From: Roseovarius bejariae | Lineage (GTDB): Bacteria; Pseudomonadota; Alphaproteobacteria; Rhodobacterales; Rhodobacteraceae | NCBI RefSeq assembly: GCF_009669325.1 | Contig: NZ_SZWE01000001.1 | Coordinates: 2,299,501 to 2,363,500 of the forward strand | Reading direction: 5' to 3' | Length of the DNA: 64,000 nt | Part shown: piece by piece, positions 51,057 through 59,532 of the stretch | Position numbering within the stretch: the first letter of the stretch is position 1 | Layout: every line of letters begins with the position of its first letter | Notes under the pieces: model-generated | What the model was told of the DNA's origin: nothing | Databases searched by the model: none | What the model saw: the letters and a program-made list of their open reading frames with translations, nothing else | Translations under genes and position numbers: made by a program

Positions 51057-51797
51057 ATGAGTAAGCCGTTCTTGATCCTGCAGTTGCGCCCCGAGGCCGA
51101 GGCCGCCGACGATGAATTCGCGGCGATCCTGCGCAAGGGGGGGCTTGCGGAGGGGCAAGTGCGGCGGGTGCGTTTGGACCAGGAGGCTTTGCCCGCTGAT
51201 TTGAATCTGGACGCTCTGGCCGGTGTCATCGTGGGCGGCGGGCCGGGCTGTGTGAGCGATGCACCCGACGACAAGAGCCCGGTCGAGGCCAGGATCGAGG
51301 CCGAGGTCTTGTCGATCATGCCGGAGGTGACGGGGCGCGACCTGCCGTTCCTGGGGTGCTGCTATGGGATCGGGATTCTGGGCAAGCATCTGGAGGGCGA
51401 TGTCAGCAAGGCGCGTTATGGCGAGCCGGTGGGCACCTCGGCCTGTGCGGTGACGGAGGCGGGGCGGGACGACCCGCTGCTGGAGGGGGTGCCGGAGCGG
51501 TTCGATGCCTTCGTGGGTCACAAGGAGGCGCTTCAGGCCTTGCCCGAGGGTTGCGCGCATCTGGTGGCCTCAACGGCCTGTCCGTTTCAGATGGTTCGGC
51601 ATGGGCGGAATGTCTATGCCACGCAGTTTCACCCCGAGGCGGACGCGGCAGGGTTCGAGACCCGCATCAATATCTACAAGCACAAGGGCTATTTCCCGCC
51701 GGAAACGGCCAGTGACCTGATTGCCATGTGCCGGGCGGCGGATGTGACCGCACCCGAGGTGATCTTGCGGAATTTCGTCAAGCGGTACGGTGGCTAG
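51057..51797 (+). CDS. Class I glutamine amidotransferase-like protein
   Basis: 246 residues. Nucleophile elbow G100-C101-C102-Y103-G104 (GxCxG with C102) and C-terminal QFHPEAD with the His-Glu pair. GuaA-type glutaminase domain without a synthetase partner, as in enzymes that hydrolyse gamma-glutamyl compounds or act as stand-alone amidotransferases (YebA/GMP synthase-like). Oxyanion region GGGPGCVSDAP near 60-70. Ends overlapping by four bases the lacI-type gene read from the other strand. Confidence 0.82.
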   Translation: MSKPFLILQLRPEAEAADDEFAAILRKGGLAEGQVRRVRLDQEALPADLNLDALAGVIVGGGPGCVSDAPDDKSPVEARIEAEVLSIMPEVTGRDLPFLGCCYGIGILGKHLEGDVSKARYGEPVGTSACAVTEAGRDDPLLEGVPERFDAFVGHKEALQALPEGCAHLVASTACPFQMVRHGRNVYATQFHPEADAAGFETRINIYKHKGYFPPETASDLIAMCRAADVTAPEVILRNFVKRYGG

Positions 51798-52810
51798 ACG
51801 GCCCGACAGGTTGCGCGAATCTTGAGTTCGGGCGCGACCACGGCGTTTTGTGGTGCCGGATCGGTGCCGGTGATGGAGGCCACGATCATGTCCGCCGCGC
51901 GTTCGCCGATTTGCGGGGCGGGGATGCGGACGGTGGTAAGGGGGGGCTCGAAATCCTTGGAGCCTTTGAAGTCGCCGATGCCAGTGACGGTCACGTCATC
52001 GGGAACGCGCAGGCCCGCGCGGGCGAGGGCGTGCATCGTGCCCCATGCCAGCACGTCATTGGCGCAGAGGATGGCGCTGGGCGGTGGGCCGGTGGCGATC
52101 AGGGCCTGCACGGCCTGCTTGGCGTCGGCGACGCTGTAGAGGGTTTCAAGGCAGCGCTCGGGGGGGATGTCGCGGCCCGCCTCGTGCAGGGCGTCCATGA
52201 TCCCGGCAAAGCGGCGCGCGGCGCGGTCGTTGCCGTCGAGCGGGGGAAAGACGGCGGCGAGATCGCGGTGCCCGAGCTGCACGACATGATCCCCGACCAG
52301 CCGCCCGGCAAGATAGTTGTCGGACCCGACGCAGGGGATCGGGGCGTCGTCGGCCACGTTCCACAGCAAGATTGCCGGAATATCCTGCTCTTCCAGAAGG
52401 GCGTATGTGTCTTTCGAGTGTTCGACGCCGATGAGGGCCACGCCATCGACCCGGTGTTCCAGCATCTTGCGCGTCAGGGCGTATTCGTGTTCGAGGCTGT
52501 AGCCGTGCGAGGCGAGCAGGATGGTGAAGCCCTGTTTTTCGACGGCGTCGGAAAAGCTCTGGACCAGTTCGGCGAAAATCGTGTGGTCGATGGTGGGCAC
52601 GATCAGGCCGATGGTGCCGCTGCGGATGCCGTGGATGGTTTGCGCGGCGCGGTTGCGGATATAGCCCAGACGCCGCACTGCGGCGTCGATCTTCTTGCGA
52701 GTCGCCGCCTTGACCAGATCGGGGTGATTGAAGGCGCGCGAGACCGTCGAGGGGGACACGCGAGCGGCCTTTGCAACGGCGATGATGTCGGCTTTTTTAT
52801 CTTTTCTCAC
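51794..52810 (-). CDS. LacI-family transcriptional regulator of the tct/sau cluster
   Basis: 338 residues. N-terminal helix-turn-helix IIAVAKAARVSPSTVSRAF with hinge helix region RNRAAQTIHGIRSG, then a periplasmic-binding-protein-like effector domain ending PPLTTVRIPAPQIGERAADM. The start codon is GTG (52810). Divergent from tctA across 220 bp that hold several inverted repeats; likely local repressor released by the transported compound or its metabolite. Confidence 0.88.
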   Translation of the reverse strand: MRKDKKADIIAVAKAARVSPSTVSRAFNHPDLVKAATRKKIDAAVRRLGYIRNRAAQTIHGIRSGTIGLIVPTIDHTIFAELVQSFSDAVEKQGFTILLASHGYSLEHEYALTRKMLEHRVDGVALIGVEHSKDTYALLEEQDIPAILLWNVADDAPIPCVGSDNYLAGRLVGDHVVQLGHRDLAAVFPPLDGNDRAARRFAGIMDALHEAGRDIPPERCLETLYSVADAKQAVQALIATGPPPSAILCANDVLAWGTMHALARAGLRVPDDVTVTGIGDFKGSKDFEPPLTTVRIPAPQIGERAADMIVASITGTDPAPQNAVVAPELKIRATCRAV

Positions 52811-52842
52811 AGTCGTTTAACCCCCGTTCTGACGGTCAAAAA

Positions 52843-52868
52843 TGAAAACATTTGCAATACTGTTTTCA
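52843..52868. promoter_or_regulatory. Inverted repeat near the LacI-type gene start
   Basis: TGAAAACA (52843-52850) and TGTTTTCA (52861-52868) form a perfect 8-bp dyad with a 10-bp spacer, 33 bp upstream of the regulator's start. A candidate autoregulatory operator or site for another factor. Confidence 0.55.
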
Positions 52869-52893
52869 TGGCTTACCGTTAAAAGTCAACTAA

Positions 52894-53004
52894 AGCGTTT
52901 CGCGAAAAACTGGATCACAGCGTTTCGCGAAATGCCGTGCAAGACACGGATCATGGTGTGCGTTTCGTTTTTTGTCTGAGACCTCAGGTCAAAGTCGAAA
53001 CGCT
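52894..53004. promoter_or_regulatory. Multiple LacI-type operators upstream of tctA
   Basis: AGCGTTTCGCGAAA occurs identically at 52894-52907 and 52919-52932, both containing the palindrome TTTCGCGAAA with centres 25 bp apart. Further copies of the core GCGTTTCG lie at 52960-52967 and, inverted, at 52997-53004, 27 bp before the tctA start. LacI-family proteins bind such CG-centred dyads as dimers and loop between them. Confidence 0.65.
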
Positions 53005-53030
53005 TTGGGAGGAAAAGGGAGGCCGCCCAA

Positions 53031-54560
53031 GTGGAATTCATTGGCTACATGGGAGACGTCTTTACGCCCATCAACTTCGCGTTGTTGATGATTGGCACGA
53101 TTGGCGGGTTGATCCTTGGGGCAACGCCGGGGTTGTCGCCGACGATGGCGGTGGCGTTGTTGATCCCCTTCACGTTCAAACTGGATGCGACGCAGGGCCT
53201 GATCCTTTTGGGGGCGGCCTATACCTCGACCGTGGCAGGGGGCGCGGTGAGTGCCATCCTGCTCAAGATTCCCGGGGCGCCGGCGAATATCGCCACCACG
53301 CTGGACGGTCATACGCTGGCCCGTAAGGGACAGGGGGCGAAAGCGTTGCAACTGTCGTTCCTGGCCTCGTTGGTGGGGGGCGTTTTCGGTGTCATGCTGT
53401 TGATTTTCCTGACGCCGCTTTTGGCGCAATGGGCCTTGGCCTTTGGGCCGTCGCATCTGTTCTGGCTGGCGATTCTGGGGGTGACGGTGATTGGGTCGCT
53501 GGATTCCGCTTCGGTGGTGAAGGGGCTGTTATCGGGCTGTATCGGCCTGTGGCTGGCGACCATCGGGTTTGACGACATCATGGGCGCGCAGAGGTTCATC
53601 TTTCACGATGCCGTGGCGGGCGGGATCAACGTGATCCCGGCACTGATCGGGTTGTTTGCCATTCCGCAGGTGATCACCATGTTCGCCAATGGCCGCAAGT
53701 ATCTGGAGGCCGAGGTCTTGAGTGTGGAGCGCCACCCCATCCGCGAGGCCATTGCCGAGGTGGTGCGGCGGTCGCGCGCGCTGACCATCGGGACGGCGGT
53801 GGGCTCGTTCATCGGGCTTATCCCCGGTGTGGGCGGTCAGATTGCCGGGCTGGTGGCCTATGACCAATCCCGCAAGATGAGCCCGGAGCGCCAGAAATTC
53901 GGCACCGGCCACAGCGAGGGGATCATCGCCGCCGAGAGCGCCAATAACGCCATGGTCGGGCCCAGCCTTGTGCCGCTTCTGACCCTGTCGATCCCCGGAT
54001 CGCCCACGGCGGCGGTGCTGTTGGGTGGGCTGCTGATCCATGGGATTTTTCCGGGCAGCGATTTGTTCGACAATCACCCGCAGGTGGCCTGGACCTTTAT
54101 CAATTCGATGCTGATCGGGCAGGTCATGATGTGCATTTTCGGTCTTTACGTGGCCGGGTTGGCCGCCCGTGTTGCGCAGGTGCCCAATGCGGTGATGGCG
54201 GCGGTGGTGCTGGGGCTGGCGGTGTTCGGCAGCTATTCGGTGCAACATTCGATGGGCGATGTCTATGTCATGGCCGCGCTGGGCACGGGAATGTATTTCC
54301 TTGAGCGCTTCGGCTTTTCCGCCGCGCCCTTGGTTCTGGGCCTGATCCTTGGGCCGATTGCCGAAGCGAATTTCGTGCAAGGCGCGATGATCGCCAATGC
54401 CACGTCGAACCTTGGCACCTATTTCCTGACCGGGCCGCTGAACCTGACGCTGATCGCGATTGTCGTGGCCTCGATCGGGTACTCGGTGTGGATGGAGCTT
54501 CGGCACCGTCGCTACACCACCAAGGACGAGGCCGTGGCCAAAGAGGAGGCATTGTCATGA
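53031..54560 (+). CDS. tctA: Tripartite tricarboxylate transporter large membrane subunit TctA
   Basis: 509 residues with about twelve membrane segments. Family signatures GATPGLSPTMAVALLIPFTF near residue 31 and GLIPGVGGQIAGLVAYDQSRK near 265, plus SIPGSPTAAVLLGGL. The start is a GTG (53031, MEFIGYMGDVF) with GGGAGG upstream. TctA forms the channel of a secondary, binding-protein-dependent importer. Its stop overlaps the tctB start. Confidence 0.92.
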   Translation: MEFIGYMGDVFTPINFALLMIGTIGGLILGATPGLSPTMAVALLIPFTFKLDATQGLILLGAAYTSTVAGGAVSAILLKIPGAPANIATTLDGHTLARKGQGAKALQLSFLASLVGGVFGVMLLIFLTPLLAQWALAFGPSHLFWLAILGVTVIGSLDSASVVKGLLSGCIGLWLATIGFDDIMGAQRFIFHDAVAGGINVIPALIGLFAIPQVITMFANGRKYLEAEVLSVERHPIREAIAEVVRRSRALTIGTAVGSFIGLIPGVGGQIAGLVAYDQSRKMSPERQKFGTGHSEGIIAAESANNAMVGPSLVPLLTLSIPGSPTAAVLLGGLLIHGIFPGSDLFDNHPQVAWTFINSMLIGQVMMCIFGLYVAGLAARVAQVPNAVMAAVVLGLAVFGSYSVQHSMGDVYVMAALGTGMYFLERFGFSAAPLVLGLILGPIAEANFVQGAMIANATSNLGTYFLTGPLNLTLIAIVVASIGYSVWMELRHRRYTTKDEAVAKEEALS

Positions 54561-55021
54561 CCGAGTTTTGGCGCACACAACATATTCTGGCCAGCGGGAT
54601 TGTCGCGGCTGTCGGCGTGGGTGTGACTTATGTCAGCTATACGGCGGAACCGGCGCAGGCCTTCCTGTTCCCGCGGATGATCTCGTCGGTTTTCGTGGTG
54701 CTGGCGCTCTGGACCTTTGGCAAGGCCGTTATCGGCAAGACGAAGGTCGGCAATGGGTTGAACCGGACGGCGGTGATCAATATCGCGCCGGGGTTGATCG
54801 TGGCCTTGATCTATATCTTCTGGGCGGCCAAGGGCCTTGGGTTCTATACCGCCTCGACCATCGCCTTTTTCATTCTTTTGACGCTTTACGATCCATCGCC
54901 GCACAACGAGGCGCGCACCTGGATCAAGCGTGTTGTCATCACCGCCGGGTTCCTGGCGGTCATGTACGGTCTCTTCGCGATGTTGCTGAACGTGTTCACA
55001 CCGCGAGAGATTTTCTTCTGA
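54557..55021 (+). CDS. tctB: Tripartite tricarboxylate transporter small membrane subunit TctB
   Basis: 154 residues with four membrane segments. Contains the TctB-typical AFLFPRMISSVFVVLAL near residue 34 and a C-terminal GLFAMLLNVFTPREIFF. Accessory subunit of the TTT transporter. The ATG overlaps the tctA TGA, and tctC follows after 41 bp. Confidence 0.9.
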   Translation: MTEFWRTQHILASGIVAAVGVGVTYVSYTAEPAQAFLFPRMISSVFVVLALWTFGKAVIGKTKVGNGLNRTAVINIAPGLIVALIYIFWAAKGLGFYTASTIAFFILLTLYDPSPHNEARTWIKRVVITAGFLAVMYGLFAMLLNVFTPREIFF

Positions 55022-55062
55022 ACCGTAACAACGGCAGAGCCAACCCAATGGGAGGAGAACCA

Positions 55063-56031
55063 ATGAAGAAACTGATTGCTGCAGCGTCTATGGCGCTGAT
55101 GTCCCTGACTGGCGCCGCATCGGCGGATGGTCACGGGAACTACCCCGAACGTCCGCTGATGATGATGGTCAGCTATGGTGCGGGCGGGGCCACCGATTTC
55201 CAGGCCCGGATCGTGACCATGACCGCGGCCAACGAGGATGCACTTGGCATGCCGATTGCCATCATCAACAAGCCGGGCGCCGGTGGGCGCGTTGGTTGGA
55301 ACTGGTTTGCGACGCAGGCCGAGGCGGATGGGTATACGCTGGGTGCCTACAACATCCCGCATTTCATCGCCCAGTCCATCGAGGGCGGGGTGAGCTATTC
55401 CGCCGACAGCTTCGAGCCGATCGCCAACTGGGGCGCCGACCCGGCGGTTTTCGTGGTGGCGGCGGACAGCCCGTTCAATTCGATGGAAGACGTGGTGAAC
55501 TATGCCAAGGAAAACCCCGGCAAGCTGACGTTTTCGGGGGCGGGGCTTTTCGTGGGGCACCATATCGCGGCCTTGCAGCTTGAAAAGGCCGCCGGTGTGA
55601 AACTGGCCTATATCCCCAACAACAAGGGCGGCGCCGGCGCAATGAAGGCCGTGATCGCCGGTGAAGTGCTGGGCGGGGTGAACAACCTGTCGGATGCCTT
55701 CCGTGCGCAGCAGGCGGGCAACGTCAAGATCCTTGGGGTCTTTGACCTTGAGCGCAGTGATTTCCTGCCCGAGGTGCCGACCATGGCCGAGCAGGGTTTC
55801 GATATCGACAATTCCTCGGTCAATTTCCGGGGCGTGATGGTGCCCAAGGGCACGCCGCAGCCGATCATCGACAAGCTGGCGGAAACCGTGCCTGAGATGT
55901 TCAAGAATGGCCGTGTTGCCAAGAAGATGAAGGCCGGTGGCAGCCCGATGCACGTGATGACGCGTGACGAGGTGCTTGAGATGTGGGCGGCCCGCGAGGA
56001 GACCCTGCAAGAGCTTCTGTCCGGACTGTAA
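55063..56031 (+). CDS. tctC: Tripartite tricarboxylate transporter periplasmic binding protein TctC
   Basis: 322 residues; signal peptide cut after residue 21 or so (ALMSLTGAASA). Bug-type binding protein: YPERPLMMMVSYGAGGATD at the mature start forms the ligand loop for carboxylates, followed by NKPGAGGRVGWNWFATQAEADGY, shown here in part, and GAPT-like PEVPTMAEQGFD. The bound compound is predicted to be sulfoacetate from its neighbours. GGAGGAG ribosome site. Confidence 0.9.
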   Translation: MKKLIAAASMALMSLTGAASADGHGNYPERPLMMMVSYGAGGATDFQARIVTMTAANEDALGMPIAIINKPGAGGRVGWNWFATQAEADGYTLGAYNIPHFIAQSIEGGVSYSADSFEPIANWGADPAVFVVAADSPFNSMEDVVNYAKENPGKLTFSGAGLFVGHHIAALQLEKAAGVKLAYIPNNKGGAGAMKAVIAGEVLGGVNNLSDAFRAQQAGNVKILGVFDLERSDFLPEVPTMAEQGFDIDNSSVNFRGVMVPKGTPQPIIDKLAETVPEMFKNGRVAKKMKAGGSPMHVMTRDEVLEMWAAREETLQELLSGL

Positions 56032-56050
56032 TTCGCAATTCGCAACCTGC

Positions 56051-56074
56051 CGGGGCGCGTATGCGCGCGCCCCG
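56051..56074 (+). terminator. Intercistronic hairpin after tctC
   Basis: Perfect 9-bp stem CGGGGCGCG (56051-56059) / CGCGCCCCG (56066-56074) with loop TATGCG and no T-run. Likely a partial terminator or 3' stabiliser raising binding-protein levels over sauST. Confidence 0.55.
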
Positions 56075-56099
56075 GTCCCCAACAAAGTGAGATCAAGAG

Positions 56100-57503
56100 A
56101 TGAACGCGCCAAGCCCCCTTGCCCAACTGGAAGATGTGATTGCCCGGTCGCGTGCTGCGCAGGCCCGGTACGAGGCGGGCGGCAGTCAGGCGCGCTATGA
56201 CCGGGCAGCGCAGGCCGTGGCATGGGCCATCATGGAGCCCGCGCGCAACCGGGAACTGGCCGAGCTGGCGGTGAAGACCACCGGGCTTGGCAATGTGGAT
56301 GACAAGATTACCAAGAACCATCGCAAGACGCTGGGCCTGATGCGGGACATCAAGGAGGCGGTGACCTACGGGGTGATCTCGGACGATCCCGAGACCGGCA
56401 TCACCGAGATCGCGCGGCCCATGGGGGTGGTGGGGGCGATCGTGCCCTCGACCAACCCGGCGGCGACCCCGGCGAACAACATCATCAACGCCTTGAAATG
56501 CGGCAACTCGATCGTGGTGGCCCCCTCGCCCAAGGGTGTGGCCAGTTGCGAGGTGCTGCTTGGGTATATCCATGCGGAATTTGCCAAGATCGGCGAAGAC
56601 CCGGATCTGGTGCAGATGGTGCCGGCGCCGGGATCGAAGGAAAAGACACAGGCCCTGATGGAAGGCTGCGACAAGATCGTGTGCACCGGCAGTCAGAACA
56701 ACGTGCACCGGGCGCAGACGGCGGGCACCCCGGCGGTGGCCGTGGGGGCGGGCAATGTGACGGTGATCGTCGATGAGACCGCCGATCTGGCGGCTGCGGC
56801 CGAGAAAATTCGTGCGTCCAAGTGTTTTGACAATGCGACGTCCTGTTCCTCGGAGAATTCGGTTGTGGTGGTGGACGCGGTCTATGACGCCTTTGTCGAG
56901 GCCATGGCCGCCGCAGGGGGTGCCGTGGTGGATGACGAGGCCGCCGTGATCGTGGCGCTTTGGCCGGATGGGCATCTGAACCGCGAGGTCATTGCGCAGG
57001 ATGCCGACAAGATGATCGCGGCGCTGGGGCTGGAGGGGAAAGTGCCCGACGGGACGGATTATATCGCTGTGCCGACCAGTGGCATTGGCCCCGATCACCC
57101 CTTGAGCGGTGAGAAGCTGAGCCGGGTTTTGGCGCTTTACCGGGCGTCGGACTTTGACGACGCGGTCAAGACCGCACGTGCCATCCAGTTGCATCAGGGC
57201 GCGGGCCATTCCGTGGGCCTGCACAGTACGGATACGGAGCGACCGATGACGCTGGCAAGGGCGATTCCCACCAGCCGGGTGATCGTCAATCAAGCCCACA
57301 CGTTTGCGACGGGCGGGTCGTTTACCAACGGTATGCCGTTTTCGTTGTCGATGGGCTGTGGCTCGTGGGGGGGGAATGCCACGCATGAGAACCTGCATTG
57401 GCGGCATTTCCTGCAATCCACACGGATCGTGCGGGAAATCCCGCCACGCGAGCCGAGCCTTGAGGAGATTTTCGCGAGTTACTGGGACGAGGCCGGGAAA
57501 TGA
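56100..57503 (+). CDS. sauS: CoA-acylating aldehyde dehydrogenase, probable sulfoacetaldehyde dehydrogenase SauS
   Basis: 467 residues, aldehyde dehydrogenase of the acylating (EutE/AdhE-like) group. Catalytic cysteine C249 in NATSCSSENSV, matching the ICASEQ context of acylating enzymes rather than the usual ALDH motif, and cofactor loop CTGSQNNVHRA near 195-205. SauS reduces sulfoacetyl-CoA to sulfoacetaldehyde with release of CoA. The next gene is an AMP-forming ligase overlapping by four bases, the SauS-SauT order known from sulfoacetate degraders. A different C2/C3 acyl-CoA is possible; xsc is not in the window. Confidence 0.7.
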   Translation: MNAPSPLAQLEDVIARSRAAQARYEAGGSQARYDRAAQAVAWAIMEPARNRELAELAVKTTGLGNVDDKITKNHRKTLGLMRDIKEAVTYGVISDDPETGITEIARPMGVVGAIVPSTNPAATPANNIINALKCGNSIVVAPSPKGVASCEVLLGYIHAEFAKIGEDPDLVQMVPAPGSKEKTQALMEGCDKIVCTGSQNNVHRAQTAGTPAVAVGAGNVTVIVDETADLAAAAEKIRASKCFDNATSCSSENSVVVVDAVYDAFVEAMAAAGGAVVDDEAAVIVALWPDGHLNREVIAQDADKMIAALGLEGKVPDGTDYIAVPTSGIGPDHPLSGEKLSRVLALYRASDFDDAVKTARAIQLHQGAGHSVGLHSTDTERPMTLARAIPTSRVIVNQAHTFATGGSFTNGMPFSLSMGCGSWGGNATHENLHWRHFLQSTRIVREIPPREPSLEEIFASYWDEAGK

Positions 57504-58993
57504 AATTGCATCAAGAGACACCGCCCGAGGGCACCATTCGTGATTGGCTGGACATGCGTGCCGGGGCCGGTGGCGTGGCAGTCGTGTTTCCCGAGACCGA
57601 CGATACCCTGACGTGGGCAGTGCTGCGCGATGGGGCCATGGAGTTTGCCCGGACGCTGACGGCGCGGGGCGTGGCCAAGGGGGAAAGCGTGGCAATCATC
57701 GCGCCCAACAGTCGCGAGGCGCTATGTGCCTTTTATGGGGCCACCTATGGCGGGTTCCGCGCGGTGATGATCAACCTTGCCGCCGGGCGCGATGCCATCG
57801 CCTATGCCTTGGAGCATTCCGAGGCGCGGTTTGCCTATGTGCATCCAGATTGCACCGATTTGTTCGCGGCGGCAGCGGGGGAGGGGATGACCTCGCTGCC
57901 GCTTGGGGGGGGCGAGGAGGCCGATTTGCACGATGTCGTGCCCGGCGATCACGCGTTGCTCATGTATACCTCGGGGACCACGGGGCGGCCCAAGGGGGTG
58001 GTGCACAGCCACGCCAGCCTTCTGGCAGGGGGCTGGACGACGGCGGTGGCGCATTGTCTGACGCCGGATGACCGGGGCTTTTGCGTCTTGCCGATCTACC
58101 ACATCAACGGGCTGTGCGTGACCGTGATGGCCAGCCTTGTTTCAGGCGGATCACTGGCGATGACGGGGCGGTTTTCGGCCTCGCAGTTCTGGGCACAGGC
58201 AGGGGTGGCCGAGGTCACGTGGTTTTCGGTCGTGCCGACGATCATTTCGCACCTTTTGCACGGCAAGACAGAGCCGGACGAGGGGTGTCGCGGGCGGTTG
58301 CGGTTCGGGCGCTCGGCCTCGTCCGCCTTGGCGGTGGAAACGCAACAGGCCTTCGAGACGCGGTTCGGGGTGCCGATCATCGAGACGATGGGCCTGACCG
58401 AGACAGCGGCGCAAATCCTGTCGAACCCGCTGCCGCCTGCGCCACGCAAGATCGGCTCGCCCGGTGTCGCCTTTGGCTGCGAGGTGCAGATTCAGGATGG
58501 CGAGGGGCGCGAGGTGCCCCGCGGTGACGAAGGCGAAATCGTGGTGCGCGGGCCAAACGTGATGCTGGAATACCTCAAGAACCCGGAGGCCACCGAGGCG
58601 ACGTTTCGTGCCGGATGGTTGCGCACCGGGGATTTGGCGCGGATGGACGACGAGGGCTATGTTTTCGTCACCGGGCGCCTGAAGGAGCTGATTATCAAGG
58701 GCGGCGAAAACATCGCCCCGCGCGAGGTGGACGAGGCCCTTTATACCCATCCGGACGTGGTGGAAGCGGCGGCCTTTGCACGGGCCTGTACGAAGTACGG
58801 CGAAACGGTGGAGGCCGCAGTGCGGGTCTGTGAAGGGTCCAGGCTTGAGCCTGCGCAACTGATCGAGATTTGCCGTGATCGGCTGGGCCCGTTCAAATCG
58901 CCGGACATGATCCATTTCATGGAGGAACTGCCGAAAGGGCCATCGGGAAAGATTCAGCGATTGAAGCTGGCCGATATCCTGCCGTCTGCCTGA
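57500..58993 (+). CDS. sauT: AMP-forming CoA ligase, probable sulfoacetate-CoA ligase SauT
   Basis: 497 residues. Motifs LMYTSGTTGRPKGVVHSH near residue 153, ETMGLTETAAQIL, WLRTGDLARMDDEGYVFVTGR and catalytic lysine in LPKGPSGKIQRLKL. Shorter than fatty acyl-CoA ligases and close in length to malonate/sulfoacetate-type ligases. Its ATG overlaps the sauS stop. Together they would convert sulfoacetate to sulfoacetyl-CoA and then sulfoacetaldehyde. Ends two bases before the convergent stress-protein gene. Confidence 0.68.
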   Translation: MKLHQETPPEGTIRDWLDMRAGAGGVAVVFPETDDTLTWAVLRDGAMEFARTLTARGVAKGESVAIIAPNSREALCAFYGATYGGFRAVMINLAAGRDAIAYALEHSEARFAYVHPDCTDLFAAAAGEGMTSLPLGGGEEADLHDVVPGDHALLMYTSGTTGRPKGVVHSHASLLAGGWTTAVAHCLTPDDRGFCVLPIYHINGLCVTVMASLVSGGSLAMTGRFSASQFWAQAGVAEVTWFSVVPTIISHLLHGKTEPDEGCRGRLRFGRSASSALAVETQQAFETRFGVPIIETMGLTETAAQILSNPLPPAPRKIGSPGVAFGCEVQIQDGEGREVPRGDEGEIVVRGPNVMLEYLKNPEATEATFRAGWLRTGDLARMDDEGYVFVTGRLKELIIKGGENIAPREVDEALYTHPDVVEAAAFARACTKYGETVEAAVRVCEGSRLEPAQLIEICRDRLGPFKSPDMIHFMEELPKGPSGKIQRLKLADILPSA

Positions 58994-58995
58994 AT

Positions 58996-59451
58996 TTATG
59001 TAATGGCTTCGAGCCGTTCCTTGGACAGATCGCCCGGTACGATCGTGACCGGGATCGGCAGATCGCCCGCGTTACGGGACAGTTGCGTGACCAATGGGCC
59101 GGGGCCTTTCTTGCCGGTGCCCGCGCCCAGCACCAGAACGCCGACCTCGGGGTCGTCCTGAACCTGTGCGATGATCTCGGACACGGGTTCACCTTCGCGG
59201 ATCACCAGCTCGGGGTCGACGCCCTGCTTGTCGCGCATCCATTTGGCGAAGACCTCGAAATGGGCGTGGATGCGTTCGCGCGCTTCTTCGCGCATGATGT
59301 CGCCGACGCCGATCCAGTGATTGAATTCCTCGGGGGGAATCACCGCCAGAACTTCGACACCGGCCTGCGTGTGTGCGGCGCGCATCGCGGCGAACCGCAT
59401 GGCGTTGAGGCATTCGCGGCTGTCATCAAGGACCACCATAAATTTGCGCAT
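58996..59451 (-). CDS. Universal stress protein family
   Basis: 151 residues from the ATG at 59451. USP fold with MRKFMVVLDDSRECLNAMRFA at the start (first 20 residues or so) and the nucleotide-binding end GVLVLGAGTGKKGPGPL...SRNAGDLPIPVTIV, close to the ATP-binding GxxGxG-S pattern. Role in stress tolerance general; partner unknown. GGGAG site nine bases upstream. Confidence 0.85.
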   Translation of the reverse strand: MRKFMVVLDDSRECLNAMRFAAMRAAHTQAGVEVLAVIPPEEFNHWIGVGDIMREEARERIHAHFEVFAKWMRDKQGVDPELVIREGEPVSEIIAQVQDDPEVGVLVLGAGTGKKGPGPLVTQLSRNAGDLPIPVTIVPGDLSKERLEAIT

Positions 59452-59532
59452 GATCACATTCTCCCTTGCGCGCATCATGGGGGCAAACGGCGTGCCGCGC
59501 AATACGCTGAAATTCCCGTGATGGGGATGGTG

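Noticed and set aside
55608..57695. A 695-codon minus-strand open frame over tctC and sauS
   Set aside because: Antisense composition and no motifs; plus-strand genes are well supported with ribosome sites and overlaps.
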